64,000 nt of DNA from Nocardia sp. XZ_19_385 (GTDB lineage: Bacteria; Actinomycetota; Actinomycetes; Mycobacteriales; Mycobacteriaceae): positions 248,001 through 312,000 of the forward strand of contig NZ_JACVEE010000004.1 in NCBI RefSeq assembly GCF_015355755.1. The letters are read 5' to 3'. Each line of letters opens with the position of its first letter. Position 1 is the first letter of the stretch. A program made the position numbers and the translations under genes. This document shows positions 1-8,723 of this stretch, piece after piece. The notes beneath the pieces are model-generated. The model worked only from the letters and a program-made list of their open reading frames with translations. It had not been told where the DNA came from and searched no databases.

Positions 1-117
1 GTCGAGATCCGGCCGGGCAGCGGCGATCTCGGCGACCACCGCTGCCATGGTGGCCGCCGAGCGCGGATCGCGGCTGCCGTGGGCAACCGCGATCAGCGCG
101 GGCGGGGTACCGAACAT
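1..117 (-). CDS. Sirohydrochlorin chelatase-like protein (N-terminal part)
   Basis: Only the first 39 codons lie in the window; the gene runs off the left edge. The start reads MFGTPPALIAVAHGSRDPRS, and AHGSRDP is the N-terminal signature of CbiX/SirB-type chelatases, with the metal-binding His in AHGS. Such enzymes put iron (or cobalt) into sirohydrochlorin; iron insertion gives siroheme, the cofactor of the sulfite reductase encoded by sirA in the same operon. The ATG shares one base with the cysN stop (TGATG), so translation is probably coupled. As I recall, M. tuberculosis also has a chelatase gene after sirA-cysH, though without cysDN between. Metal specificity cannot be judged from this fragment. 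Confidence 0.8.
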   Translation of the reverse strand, partial: MFGTPPALIAVAHGSRDPRSAATMAAVVAEIAAARPDLD

Positions 118-1403
118 CAGGCTGGTGCGCCGACCTCGACGGCGGTCAGCACGTCACCGACGAGGCCCGCGGCGAGGGTGTTGCCGCCGGCGGGGTCGAT
201 GAGCAGGAAGCTGCCGGTGCGCCGGTTGGCGCGGTAGTCGTCGGCCGCGATCGGCTCGGCGACGCGCACCGAGATGCGGCCGATGTCGTTGAGCTCCAAC
301 GACTCCGGGTTCGGCACCGCGGCCAGGTTCTGCTCGTCGAAGCGCTCCACGAGCGCGCCGACGATGGCCTGGGAGGTGCGGGTGCCGTGCTTGAGCAGCA
401 GCCGGGCGCCGGGGCGCAGCGGCTTGTCGCCGAGCCAGCAGACGGTGGCGTCGAAGGTGTCGAGCGGCTCCGGCGCGTCGGCGACCGAGGCGATGATGTC
501 GCCACGCGAGATGTCGACCTCATCGGCCAGGATCAGGGTGACGCTGCGTCCGGTCTGCGCGACCGCCAGCTCACCGTCGGGGGTGTCGATACGCTCGACG
601 GTGGTGCGAATCCCGCTGGGCAGCACCACGATCTCGTCACCGGGTGACACCGAACCGGCCGCGATCTGACCCGCGTAACCGCGGTAGTCGGGGTACTCGG
701 CGGTGCGCGGCCGGATCACGTACTGCACCGGGAACCGCAGCCCGAGCGCGGTGTTGTCGGCGTCGACCGGCACCGATTCCAGGTGCTCGATCAGCGACGG
801 ACCGGTGTAGTAGGGCGTGTTGTCCGAGCGCGAGGCGATGTTGTCGCCGTGCAGCGCCGACACCGGGATCTCCTGCACATCCTCCGGCGCCCAGCCCAGT
901 GTCTTGGTCAGCGTGTTGAATTCGGCGGAGATCTCGGCGAACACGGTCTCCGGATCATCGACCAGGTCGATCTTGTTGACCGCCAGCACCAGCTTCGGCA
1001 CACCCAGCAGCGCCAGCACCGCGGCATGGCGGCGGGTCTGCTCGATGACACCCTTGCGAGCGTCCACGAGCAGGATCACCAGCTGCGCGGTGGACGCGCC
1101 GGACACCGTGTTGCGCGTGTACTGCACGTGCCCCGGCGTATCGGCGAGCACGAAAGACCGCTGCGGCGTAGCGAAGTACCGGTAGGCGACATCGATGGTG
1201 ATGCCCTGTTCCCGCTCCGCCCGCAAGCCGTCGACGAGCAGCGAAAGGTCCGGCGTGGCAAGACCTTTGTCGACCGAGGCGCGGGTGACCGCGTCGATCT
1301 GATCCGCCAGTACGGATTTCGTGTCGTAGAGCAACCGTCCGACCAGCGTGGACTTGCCGTCGTCGACAGAACCGGCGGTGGCCAGTCTCAATAGGTCGGC
1401 CAT
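117..1403 (-). CDS. cysN: Sulfate adenylyltransferase subunit 1 (GTPase)
   Basis: This 428-residue protein is the regulatory GTPase of ATP sulfurylase. With CysD it turns sulfate and ATP into adenosine phosphosulfate (APS), GTP hydrolysis driving the unfavourable reaction. The translation-factor GTPase motifs are present: GSVDDGKST (about residues 11-19), DTPGH, NKIDL, then EF-Tu-like beta-barrel domains. The length fits CysN alone: the APS kinase (CysC) domain that is fused to it in M. tuberculosis CysNC is missing, so no PAPS is made by this protein. That agrees with the iron-sulfur APS-type reductase encoded upstream. The ATG overlaps the cysD stop by one base. Confidence 0.95.
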   Translation of the reverse strand: MADLLRLATAGSVDDGKSTLVGRLLYDTKSVLADQIDAVTRASVDKGLATPDLSLLVDGLRAEREQGITIDVAYRYFATPQRSFVLADTPGHVQYTRNTVSGASTAQLVILLVDARKGVIEQTRRHAAVLALLGVPKLVLAVNKIDLVDDPETVFAEISAEFNTLTKTLGWAPEDVQEIPVSALHGDNIASRSDNTPYYTGPSLIEHLESVPVDADNTALGLRFPVQYVIRPRTAEYPDYRGYAGQIAAGSVSPGDEIVVLPSGIRTTVERIDTPDGELAVAQTGRSVTLILADEVDISRGDIIASVADAPEPLDTFDATVCWLGDKPLRPGARLLLKHGTRTSQAIVGALVERFDEQNLAAVPNPESLELNDIGRISVRVAEPIAADDYRANRRTGSFLLIDPAGGNTLAAGLVGDVLTAVEVGAPA

Positions 1404-2332
1404 CAGAAGTAGCCCTCTCTCTTACGGTCTTCCATGGCGGCCTCGGACACCCGGTCGTCACCACGGGTAGCGCCACGCTCGGTCAAACGGGACGCCGCGA
1501 CCTCGGCGAGGATCGCCTCGTTGTCGGTAGCGTCAGAAAGAATCGCGCCGGTGGAGGAGCCGTCGCCGACGGTGCGGTAGCGCACCGAAAGGGTCCGCAG
1601 CTCTTCACCTTCGGCCGGACCGCCCCACACGCCCGGCGTCATCCACATGCCGTCGCGCTGGTAGACCGGGCGCTGGTGCGCGTAGTAGATGCTGGCCAGG
1701 TCGATGTCCTCGCGGGCGATGTAGCGCCAGATATCGAGCTCGGTCCAGTTCGACAGCGGGAACACCCGCACATGCTCACCGGGAGCGTGCTTGCCGTTGT
1801 ACAGGTTCCACAGCTCGGGGCGCTGCCGCTTCGGATCCCACTGCCCGAAGGCGTTGCGCAGCGAGAAGATTCGCTCCTTGGCGCGCGAACGCTCCTCGTC
1901 GCGGCGGCCACCGCCGAAGACCGCGTCGAAGCGATGCTCGGCGATGCCGTCCAGCAGCGGAACGGTCTGCAACGGGTTGCGGATACCGTCGGGGCGTTCG
2001 GTCAGGCGACCGTCGGCGAGGTAGTCCTCGACCTTCGCGACATGCAGGCGCAGGCCGTACTTCTCGACGATCTTGTCGCGGAACTCCAGCACCTCGGGCA
2101 GGTTGTGCCCGGTGTCCACGTGCAGCAGCGCGAAGGGCAGCGGCGCCGGCCAGAAGGCCTTGAGCGCCAGGTGCAGCAGCACCGTGGAGTCCTTGCCGCC
2201 GGAGAACAGGATCACCGGCCGCTCGAATTCCCCGGCCACCTCACGGAAGATATGGATCGACTCGGACTCCAACGCTGCGAGGGTGTCGAAATCGGTGATG
2301 CCCAAGGCTCGTTCACTGATGGTTTCGGTCAT
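1403..2332 (-). CDS. cysD: Sulfate adenylyltransferase subunit 2
   Basis: This 309-residue catalytic subunit of ATP sulfurylase works with CysN to form APS. It has the PP-loop SGGKDS at residues 44-49, which binds the ATP phosphates, followed by the family segments GGGRRDEERSRAKER and FPLSNWTELDIWRYI. The ATG at 2332 overlaps the cysH stop by four bases (ATGA) and begins MTETISE; the reading frame stays open further upstream through cysH, but the coupled ATG gives the usual family length. It sits third in the sulfate reduction operon. Confidence 0.95.
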   Translation of the reverse strand: MTETISERALGITDFDTLAALESESIHIFREVAGEFERPVILFSGGKDSTVLLHLALKAFWPAPLPFALLHVDTGHNLPEVLEFRDKIVEKYGLRLHVAKVEDYLADGRLTERPDGIRNPLQTVPLLDGIAEHRFDAVFGGGRRDEERSRAKERIFSLRNAFGQWDPKRQRPELWNLYNGKHAPGEHVRVFPLSNWTELDIWRYIAREDIDLASIYYAHQRPVYQRDGMWMTPGVWGGPAEGEELRTLSVRYRTVGDGSSTGAILSDATDNEAILAEVAASRLTERGATRGDDRVSEAAMEDRKREGYF

Positions 2333-3048
2333 GACTGATGCAACCCGCATTCGGTCTTGGCGAGGCCGGCCCAGCGGCCGCTTCGCGGATCGGATCCCGG
2401 CTCCGGCTTCCGTGTGCACGGAGCGCAGCCGATGGACGGATATCCCTCTTCCACCAGAGGATTGACGAGGATGCCGTGGGTGTTGATGTAGTCCTGCATC
2501 TCGTCGTCGGACCACGGTGCGATCGGGTTGATCTTCACCAGGCCGAAAGCTTCGTCGTAGGAGATCAGCGGCGCGTTGGCCCGGGTCGGGGCCTCCACGC
2601 GGCGGATGCCGGTCACCCAGGCGTTGTAGCCGCTCAACGACTTCTGCAGCGGCACCACCTTGCGGAGGCGGCAGCATTCCGCGGCATCGCGGGCGAACAG
2701 ATCCTTGCCCAGCAGCTGATCCTGTTCGGCCACAGTGTTTTCCGGGCGCACGTTGACCACGTTCACCCCGTACACGGCTTCCACCGCGTCCCGGGTGCCG
2801 ATGGTCTCGGCGAAGTGATAGCCGGTGTCCAGGAACAGCACGTCCACGCCGGAGCGGATCTCCGCGGCCAGGTGCACCAGCACGCCGTCCTGCATGTTCG
2901 AGGCGACGATGTAGTTGCCGCCGAAGTTCTTCTCGGTCCACTCCAGCAGCTGCACCGCCGAGGCGTCCGGACCGAGTTCGGCCGCACCCTGCTCGGCGAG
3001 GGACCGCAGCTCGTCCTCGGACAGCTTCTCCGCGAGTTTCGTTGTCAC
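2329..3048 (-). CDS. cysH: Assimilatory APS reductase (4Fe-4S type)
   Basis: This 239-residue enzyme reduces APS to sulfite and AMP with thioredoxin as electron donor. The iron-sulfur cysteines that mark APS-specific rather than PAPS-specific reductases are visible: CC at 125-126 and CAPC at 208-211. The catalytic cysteine lies in the C-terminal ECGLH (Cys234). The chosen start is GTG at 3048, with an AGGAG seven bases upstream; a longer frame to 3162 would run into sirA. It begins 10 bases after the sirA stop and overlaps cysD by four bases. Together with a CysN lacking CysC, this implies the APS rather than the PAPS route. Confidence 0.93.
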   Translation of the reverse strand: MTTKLAEKLSEDELRSLAEQGAAELGPDASAVQLLEWTEKNFGGNYIVASNMQDGVLVHLAAEIRSGVDVLFLDTGYHFAETIGTRDAVEAVYGVNVVNVRPENTVAEQDQLLGKDLFARDAAECCRLRKVVPLQKSLSGYNAWVTGIRRVEAPTRANAPLISYDEAFGLVKINPIAPWSDDEMQDYINTHGILVNPLVEEGYPSIGCAPCTRKPEPGSDPRSGRWAGLAKTECGLHQS

Positions 3049-3058
3049 AGTTGATCTC

Positions 3059-4783
3059 CTACCGAAGGTCTGCTTCGTCGGCACGAACCGCCCACTGGGC
3101 GAACCGTTCCCCGTCTTCGCGGTGCTTGAGGAAGTTGCGCACCACCCGCTCGATGTAGTCACCGAGCTCCTCGCTGGTCACCTTGTGCTGGCGCAGTTTG
3201 CGGCCGAAGGCACTGTCGAGGCCGAGGCTGCCACCGAGGTGAACCTGGAAGCCCTCCACCTGATTCCCGTCGCCGTCGTCCACCAGCTGGCCCTTGAAGC
3301 CGATGTCGGCGATCTGGGACCGGCCGCAGGAGTTCGGGCAGCCGTTGATGTTGACGGTGATCGGCACGTCCAGGTCGGCGTTGATGTCGGCCAGCCGCTG
3401 CTCCAGCTCGGGGGCGAGCACCTGGGAACGCTTGCGCGTCTCCACGAACGACAGCTTGCAGAACTCGATACCGCTGCACGCCAGCAGGTTTCGCCGCCAG
3501 TGCGACGGGCGCGCCTGCAAGCCCAGCGGCTGCAGCGCGTCGATCAGCTCTTCGACCTTGTCGTCGGCGACGTCGAGCACGATGAGCTTCTGGTACGGGG
3601 TGAACCGGATCCGGTCCGAGCCGATCTTTTCCACCGCGTCGGCCACCTGCTGCAGGATGGTGCCCGAGACGCGACCGGCGATGGGGGAGAAGCCGACGGC
3701 GTTGAGCCCGTTGCGCAGCTTCTGCACACCGATGTGATCGATAGGCCGCGAAGGCTTTTCGGGCGCGGGACCGTCGATCAGCTTGCGCTTCAGGTACTCG
3801 GTTTCGAGCACCTCGCGGAACTTCTCGATGCCCCAGTCCTTGACCAGGAACTTGATCCGCGCCTTGGTGCGCAGCCGCCGGTAGCCGTAGTCGCGGTAGA
3901 GCGCGACGACGGCCTCCCAGACATCGGGCACCTCGTCCAGCGGAACCCAGGCGCCCAGCCGCTGCGCCAGCATCGGGTTGGTGGACAGCCCGCCACCGAC
4001 CCAGACGTCGAGGCCGGGACCGTGCTCCGGGTGCTCGACGCCGACGAAGGCGACGTCGTTGATCTCGTGCACCACGTCCTGCTGACCGGAGATGGCGGTC
4101 TTGAACTTGCGCGGCAGGTTCGAGTACTGCTTGTCGCCGATGAAGCGCCGGACGATCTCGTCGATCGCGGGCGTCGGATCCAGCACCTCGTCGAACGACT
4201 CACCGGCGAGCGGCGAGCCGAGCACCACGCGCGGGCAGTCGCCGCACGCCTCGGTGGTGTGCAGGCCGACCTCTTCGAGGCGCCGCCAGATCTCCGGCAC
4301 GTTCTCGATCTCGATCCAGTGGTACTGGACGTTCTCGCGGTCGGACAGGTCGGCGGTGTCGCGGCCGAACTCGGTGGAGATCTGGCCGAGGGTCCGCAGC
4401 TGGTTCACGTTCAGCGCGCCGGCGTCGCAGCGCACCCGCATCATGAAGTACGGGGCCTCGAGAATGTCGATGTTCTCGTCGCCGGTGAAGGTGCCGTCGT
4501 AGCCCTGCTCACGCTGGGTGTAGAGACCCCACCAGCGCATGCGGCCCCGCAGATCGGCCTTGTCGATCGACTCGAAACCCTGCTTCGAGTAGATGTTCTC
4601 GATGCGCGCGCGCACGTTGAGCGGGTTGTCGTCCTTCTTGGACTGCTCGTTGGCGTTCAGCGGCTCGCGGTATCCGAGCGCCCACTGGCCTTCGGACTTG
4701 CGGCGTACCGGCTTTCCGGTGCGCTCGCGCCGGGCGGCGGGCTTGGGCTGATCGCTGGGACCGGCGTCGGTAGTCGACGTCAT
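3059..4783 (-). CDS. sirA: Ferredoxin-dependent sulfite reductase
   Basis: This 574-residue siroheme and 4Fe-4S enzyme reduces sulfite to sulfide in six electron steps. The cluster and siroheme ligands appear as CSGIEFC and CPNSCG. A tyrosine in WWGLYTQ (near residue 88) and a cysteine in TTEACGDC are in places expected for the Tyr-Cys link known in M. tuberculosis SirA. Nitrite reductases are close relatives, but the neighbours cysH, cysD and cysN favour sulfite. ATG 4783 is preferred because AGGAG lies eight bases upstream; an in-frame GTG at 4792 would overlap that ribosome site. The gene follows a cysteine-rich leader peptide and is probably attenuated by it. Confidence 0.92.
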   Translation of the reverse strand: MTSTTDAGPSDQPKPAARRERTGKPVRRKSEGQWALGYREPLNANEQSKKDDNPLNVRARIENIYSKQGFESIDKADLRGRMRWWGLYTQREQGYDGTFTGDENIDILEAPYFMMRVRCDAGALNVNQLRTLGQISTEFGRDTADLSDRENVQYHWIEIENVPEIWRRLEEVGLHTTEACGDCPRVVLGSPLAGESFDEVLDPTPAIDEIVRRFIGDKQYSNLPRKFKTAISGQQDVVHEINDVAFVGVEHPEHGPGLDVWVGGGLSTNPMLAQRLGAWVPLDEVPDVWEAVVALYRDYGYRRLRTKARIKFLVKDWGIEKFREVLETEYLKRKLIDGPAPEKPSRPIDHIGVQKLRNGLNAVGFSPIAGRVSGTILQQVADAVEKIGSDRIRFTPYQKLIVLDVADDKVEELIDALQPLGLQARPSHWRRNLLACSGIEFCKLSFVETRKRSQVLAPELEQRLADINADLDVPITVNINGCPNSCGRSQIADIGFKGQLVDDGDGNQVEGFQVHLGGSLGLDSAFGRKLRQHKVTSEELGDYIERVVRNFLKHREDGERFAQWAVRADEADLR

Positions 4784-4915
4784 GGGGGTCACTCCTGCTG
4801 GGGTGGGGATACATCGGCGGGAGGACGCGAGGGGCTGACTCGCGCCCGCGATAGCAGCGAACCGATGCGAATTTCGAAGAGAGTCGGGGGAGACCCGGAA
4901 ATGCGCGCCGCTGAA
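4784..4915 (-). promoter_or_regulatory. Leader RNA between the Cys leader peptide and sirA
   Basis: These 132 bases separate the stop of the leader peptide from the sirA start. On the transcribed strand there is a perfect six-base stem CGCGAG/CTCGCG (4826-4831 with 4839-4844). Pyrimidine-rich CCTC and CTCC runs lie next to it and could pair with the sirA ribosome site (AGGAG near 4793-4797). This is the layout expected for translation-coupled control in which stalled ribosomes on the leader change access to the sirA start. The pairing is an inference and was not folded. Confidence 0.4.
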
Positions 4916-5008
4916 CTACCGGACTGAACCGGGCAGACAACAGGCGCTGCAGACACGCTTGAAGTCGACGTGGCGACGTGCCACCAGTCGTACTCCAGAT
5001 CCGCGCAT
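4916..5008 (-). CDS. Cysteine-rich leader peptide (RRHVD family)
   Basis: A 30-codon frame ends in RRHVDFKRVCSACCLPGSVR followed by TAG. The RRHVD core followed by a cysteine run matches the short leader peptides I know upstream of sulfur-assimilation genes in actinobacteria. In mycobacteria, cysteine-rich upstream frames act in cysteine-responsive attenuation: when Cys-tRNA is scarce, ribosomes stall at the Cys codons and expression of the following genes rises. Here there are three Cys codons (TGC, TGT, TGT). Two starts are possible: ATG 5008, without a ribosome site and perhaps leaderless, or an in-frame GTG eight codons later preceded by TGGAG, giving 22 residues. The frame precedes sirA by 132 bases. 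Confidence 0.75.
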   Translation of the reverse strand: MRGSGVRLVARRHVDFKRVCSACCLPGSVR

Positions 5009-5169
5009 GGGCCTATTGTGCCACGTCAAACGGGGCATTCCGACCGCCGTCCGATATTTCCCCCGAATTTGCGGGAAATCCGCAGGATGACCGAGGGTAG
5101 ATGTGACAGTCGTCATAGATCGGCGCCGGGCTTGACCTCGAGCCCGGTCGAGGTTGGAAGCTCACTGCC
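5009..5169. promoter_or_regulatory. Divergent promoter region of the cys operon and the SgcJ/EcaC gene
   Basis: These 161 bases separate the leader peptide and sirA operon (minus) from the plus-strand gene at 5170. On the minus strand CACAAT ends seven bases before the ATG at 5008 and could be a -10 element for a leaderless transcript. For the plus gene, GGAAG precedes the ATG by nine bases. No clear operator palindrome was recognised. Confidence 0.3.
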
Positions 5170-5592
5170 ATGAGCATCGAGTCGACCTACGCCCCCGCCG
5201 ATACCGAAGCCGAACTCGCCGCGATCCGCGAGGTCATCGCCACCGTCGATCACGCCCAGCGCAACGAGCTCGTCGACGAGTTCATCGCGCTGTTCCGCGA
5301 AGACGCGATTTGGACCACCGGGCACGGCAAACGTCTCTTCGGCCGCGCCGCCATCGCCGAATTCACCGCGCAGGTTCTCCCCGGCGCCACCAAAGACGGC
5401 GGCCACGCCACCTACGACTTCGAATACGCGATGTTCATCCGCCCCGACGTCGCCGCCGTCAAGCTGCACCAGCGCTACTTCGACGCCGACGGCAACCTGA
5501 TCGGTGAAGGCGCTCCGCTCTACGTCATGGCCAAGGAAGACGGCCGCTGGCTGCTCACCGCCAACCAGAACACCCCGATCGTCGCGAGCTGA
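5170..5592 (+). CDS. SgcJ/EcaC (SnoaL/NTF2-like) family protein
   Basis: This 140-residue protein has the pattern of the NTF2/SnoaL-like fold: an N-terminal helix followed by a 'hLdeFIALFREDAIWTT' type strand-helix unit, a KRLFGRAAIAEF segment and a C-terminal sheet ending in GRWLLTANQNTP. Members labelled SgcJ/EcaC include polyketide tailoring proteins, but most genomic copies have no assigned substrate. There is no signal peptide, so it is probably cytoplasmic. It stands alone between the sulfate operon and hemW. A membrane-anchored member of the same broad fold occurs at 42376. The function is unknown. Confidence 0.75.
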   Translation: MSIESTYAPADTEAELAAIREVIATVDHAQRNELVDEFIALFREDAIWTTGHGKRLFGRAAIAEFTAQVLPGATKDGGHATYDFEYAMFIRPDVAAVKLHQRYFDADGNLIGEGAPLYVMAKEDGRWLLTANQNTPIVAS

Positions 5593-5670
5593 GTTTTCCC
5601 GGCAGCCCGCGTGAACTGGAACACCCAGGTGGGTGCGGGTGGCGCGGGCGGAGGCGGTCACACTGGTGTG

Positions 5671-6873
5671 GTGAGTTCTTCCGCCCCCACGGGAACCGAA
5701 GCGACCGCGCCTGTGCTGCACGACTTCGGGGGCGGGCCCTTCGGCATCTACATTCATGTGCCGTTCTGCGCGACCCGGTGCGGGTACTGCGACTTCAACA
5801 CCTACACCGCCGGTGAGCTGGGCACTTCGGCGTCGCCGCAATCCTGGCTGGAAGCCCTGCGCGGCGAGCTGGGCACGGCGGCCGCGGCCTTCGCGGAACT
5901 GCCTGCCGATACCCCTGAGGTCGCAACGATTTTCGTCGGCGGCGGCACGCCGTCACTGCTCGGCGGCGACGGTCTCGCGAACGTGCTGGACGCGGTGCGC
6001 GCGGAATTCACCCTGGCCCCCGGCGCGGAGATCACCACAGAATCGAACCCGGAATCGACATCCCCCGAATTCTTCGAGCAGTTGCTCGCGGGCGGGTTCA
6101 CCAGAGTGTCGCTGGGCATGCAATCCGCGGCGCAGCATGTGCTGAAGATCCTGGACCGGACCCACACTCCTGGCCGTGCGGTCGCCGCCGCGAAGGAAGC
6201 CCGCGCGGCCGGTTTCGAGCACGTCAACCTCGACCTCATCTACGGCACCCCGGGCGAACGCGACGCCGACCTCGACGCCAGTTTGGACGCGGTCCTCGAC
6301 GCCGGCGTCGACCACGTGTCCGCCTATTCGCTGATCGTCGAAGACGGCACCGCCATGGCTCGCAAGGTCCGCCGCGGCGAACTGCCCGCCCCCGATGACG
6401 ACGTCCTGGCCGCCCGCTACGAACGCATCGATTCCCGCCTCGCCGCCGCCGGTCTCACCTGGTACGAGGTATCCAATTGGGCGGCAAACGATTCCGCCCG
6501 CTGCCGTCACAATCTCGGCTACTGGGACGGCGGCGATTGGCTCGGCGCGGGCCCGGGCGCCCACAGTCACGTCGGCGGCGTCCGTTGGTGGAACGTCAAA
6601 CACCCGGCCCGCTACGCCGATCGCGTCGCCCTCGGCGGCCTCCCCGCCGCAGGCTGGGAAGCCCTCTCCGAGGAAGAGCGCTACACCGAACGGGTGATGC
6701 TCACAGTCCGCCTACACACCGGCTTGCCGCTGACCGACCTGGACCCGACCGGCGTCGCCGCTGCGGAGCGCGTCCTCGTCGATGGCCTGGCCGAACTCGT
6801 CGACGGCCGTCTCGTCCTCACCGCCCGCGGGCGCCTCCTCGCCGACGGCGTAGTCCGCGACTTGCTGACCTGA
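5671..6873 (+). CDS. hemW: Radical SAM heme chaperone HemW
   Basis: This protein of about 400 residues has the radical SAM cluster motif CATRCGYC (Cys33, 37, 40 from the chosen start), GGGTPS and the HemN/HemW-type C-terminal domain. HemW binds heme and hands it to acceptor proteins. It was formerly called coproporphyrinogen III oxidase, but it differs from true HemN by this N-terminal Cys pattern (CxxxCxxC followed by DFNTY). GTG 5671 is preferred because the conserved part begins soon after (FGIYIHVPF); GTG 5668 or 5611 are alternatives. It lies upstream of hrcA-dnaJ2, the same neighbourhood as in mycobacteria. Confidence 0.92.
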   Translation: MSSSAPTGTEATAPVLHDFGGGPFGIYIHVPFCATRCGYCDFNTYTAGELGTSASPQSWLEALRGELGTAAAAFAELPADTPEVATIFVGGGTPSLLGGDGLANVLDAVRAEFTLAPGAEITTESNPESTSPEFFEQLLAGGFTRVSLGMQSAAQHVLKILDRTHTPGRAVAAAKEARAAGFEHVNLDLIYGTPGERDADLDASLDAVLDAGVDHVSAYSLIVEDGTAMARKVRRGELPAPDDDVLAARYERIDSRLAAAGLTWYEVSNWAANDSARCRHNLGYWDGGDWLGAGPGAHSHVGGVRWWNVKHPARYADRVALGGLPAAGWEALSEEERYTERVMLTVRLHTGLPLTDLDPTGVAAAERVLVDGLAELVDGRLVLTARGRLLADGVVRDLLT

Positions 6874-7156
6874 GCTCCGCGCCGTCCGGCGCACCCGGGC
6901 TGTTCGCGTTTGTTCGCCACCCGAGGACCCTTTGTCATCCGGGCGCGGCGGAAGATCTTGATCCCGTCACTGCCCGCCGCTGCTGGCGAATTGCTCGGCG
7001 CCGGAGCGGTTTCCGGCGGCGATCTTGTCCGGCCTCGCTGTGTGATCTCACAACCTCTCAGCGCCCATGTTTGCGTGGTCTTGCCTGATAGGCCCTGGTT
7101 CTACTATCGCCGCTGGACGCATACGCGTAGGCTCCGAATCAACCCCAAGGAGTCCT
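6874..7156 (+). promoter_or_regulatory. Intergenic region with a possible promoter
   Basis: These 283 bases hold no convincing gene. A possible promoter for the small gene at 7157 is TTGCCT (7081-7086) and TACTAT (7102-7107), with a short 15-base spacer. AAGGAG sits seven bases before the ATG at 7157. No CIRCE element was found here or before hrcA. Confidence 0.35.
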
Positions 7157-7372
7157 ATGCCCCAGGCAAGACACATCACGCTGGTCCACGAGGCGAACGA
7201 ATTCGCCGATGCGCGGGCCGCCGAGAAGATCGAAACAGCCCGGCAGAACGCCGTCGCGGCGCGCACGGTTGCCAGCCATTCCCAGAACGCCGACGACTGC
7301 CAGTCCTTGCTGGCGATGCTCGGTCTGGACGCCCTCGCGGGCAAGCACGCCAGGAGCCTCGCGCCCCGTTAG
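7157..7372 (+). CDS. Small conserved-looking protein, function unknown
   Basis: This 71-residue protein begins [20 protein letters not shown] and ends in [21 protein letters not shown]. It looks helical and charged, with one cysteine, no membrane segment and no motif I recognise. The start is supported by CAAGGAG just upstream. It is monocistronic: a possible promoter lies 50 bases upstream, and a perfect 14-base hairpin follows 33 bases after the stop. Codon use is like its neighbours. It probably is a real gene, but no function is offered. Confidence 0.7.
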   Translation: MPQARHITLVHEANEFADARAAEKIETARQNAVAARTVASHSQNADDCQSLLAMLGLDALAGKHARSLAPR

Positions 7373-7405
7373 CGCGCGCTCGCGCCGGTTATATCGCTGT
7401 AAATG

Positions 7406-7439
7406 CTCGTGTGCCGCCCATTCTGGGGCGGCACACGAG
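7406..7439 (+). terminator. Rho-independent terminator, perfect 14-bp hairpin
   Basis: Arms CTCGTGTGCCGCCC (7406-7419) and GGGCGGCACACGAG (7426-7439) are perfectly complementary with a 6-base loop, followed by TTATT. It lies after the small gene and before hrcA. Confidence 0.8.
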
Positions 7440-7514
7440 TTATTAGACTGGACAACGAGGTCGGCCGCGATCACTACGCGGCCCGCGATCGAAGACCAGC
7501 GAGGAGGTGGGACG

Positions 7515-8546
7515 ATGTCGAGCACCGAGGACAGGCGCTTCGAAGTCCTGCGGGCGATCGTCGCGGACTATGTCTCGACGAAGGAGCCCATCGGGTCGAA
7601 AACCCTGGTGGACCGGCACAATCTGGGTGTTTCCAGTGCGACCGTCCGCAATGACATGGCAGTGCTGGAGGCCGAGGGCTACATCACTCAGCCGCACACC
7701 AGCTCCGGTCGCATCCCGACCGACAAGGGCTATCGCCAGTTCGTCGACCGCATCTCCGAAGTCAAGCCGCTGTCCGGCGCCGAACGCCGGGCCATCATGG
7801 AATTCCTCGAATCCGGCGTCGATCTCGATGACGTGCTGCGCCGCGGCGTGCGCTTGCTGGCCCAGCTGACCAGGCAGGTCGCCGTCGTCCAGTACCCCAC
7901 GGTGTCGGCGTCGACAGTGCGTCACATCGAGGTCGTCGCGCTCAACCCGGCCCGGCTGCTGCTCGTGGTGATCACCGACACCGGCCGCGTCGATCAGCGC
8001 CTGGTCGAACTCGGCGCACTCGTCGACGACGATGATCTGGCCGCGCTGCGCGGCCTGCTCGGCAACGCCATGGACGGCAAGCGCCTCGCGATGGCCTCCG
8101 CGGCTGTCGCCGAACTCCCCGAGACGGCCCCGCCGAAGCTGCGGGACGTGCTGATCCGGGTGTCGACCGTGCTGGTGGAGACCCTCGTCGAACATCCCGA
8201 GGAACGTCTCGTCCTGGGCGGCACCGCCAATCTCACTCGCAACGCCGCCGACTTCGGCCTGCCCGGTTCGCTGCGCCAAGTTCTGGAAGCGCTCGAGGAG
8301 CAAGTCGTCGTCCTCAAGTTGCTGGCCGCGACCCAGCAGCCCGGCACCGTGACTGTGCGGATCGGCGAGGAAACCCAGGTCGAGCAGATGCGCACCACCT
8401 CGGTGGTGTCCACCGCCTACGGCACCTCGGGCGCCGTGCTCGGCGGCATGGGCGTGCTCGGACCGACCCGGATGGATTACCCCGGCACCATCGCCTCGGT
8501 GGCGGCGGTTGCCCGCTACATCGGCGAAGTTCTCGCCGAACGCTGA
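7515..8546 (+). CDS. hrcA: Heat-inducible transcription repressor HrcA
   Basis: This 343-residue repressor has the N-terminal winged helix ([27 protein letters not shown], then [30 protein letters not shown]) that is diagnostic of HrcA. HrcA binds CIRCE elements before groE-type chaperone genes and is itself stabilised by GroEL. ATG 7515 is supported by GAGGAGGTGG upstream. It precedes dnaJ2, the common actinobacterial order. I did not see a CIRCE palindrome inside this window, so its targets probably lie elsewhere on the chromosome. Confidence 0.95.
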   Translation: MSSTEDRRFEVLRAIVADYVSTKEPIGSKTLVDRHNLGVSSATVRNDMAVLEAEGYITQPHTSSGRIPTDKGYRQFVDRISEVKPLSGAERRAIMEFLESGVDLDDVLRRGVRLLAQLTRQVAVVQYPTVSASTVRHIEVVALNPARLLLVVITDTGRVDQRLVELGALVDDDDLAALRGLLGNAMDGKRLAMASAAVAELPETAPPKLRDVLIRVSTVLVETLVEHPEERLVLGGTANLTRNAADFGLPGSLRQVLEALEEQVVVLKLLAATQQPGTVTVRIGEETQVEQMRTTSVVSTAYGTSGAVLGGMGVLGPTRMDYPGTIASVAAVARYIGEVLAER

Positions 8547-8723
8547 TCAATAGCGACACTGGGCCGCTGCTACCCTCGGTAGACGCTGCTACGTTCGCAG
8601 CCGCTTCCACCCTCGAACCCGCGGCCGGATAAAGTTGAGTGCATCCGACTAATGTCCGGTGGCATCGGCGTTCGGTTGGAGCGGACAGGTACGGGGAACG
8701 CAAACCAAGGACTAGAGACACAA

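Noticed and set aside
2915..4927. 670-codon plus-strand open frame opposite sirA
   Set aside because: Pure antisense of sirA and its flank; repetitive Val/Leu/Asp/Arg composition is typical of the complement of GC-rich genes, with no domain and no start site.
7440..7514. Possible CIRCE operator before hrcA
   Set aside because: The segment has no TTAGCACTC/GAGTGCTAA-type repeat; the hairpin just upstream is a terminator.
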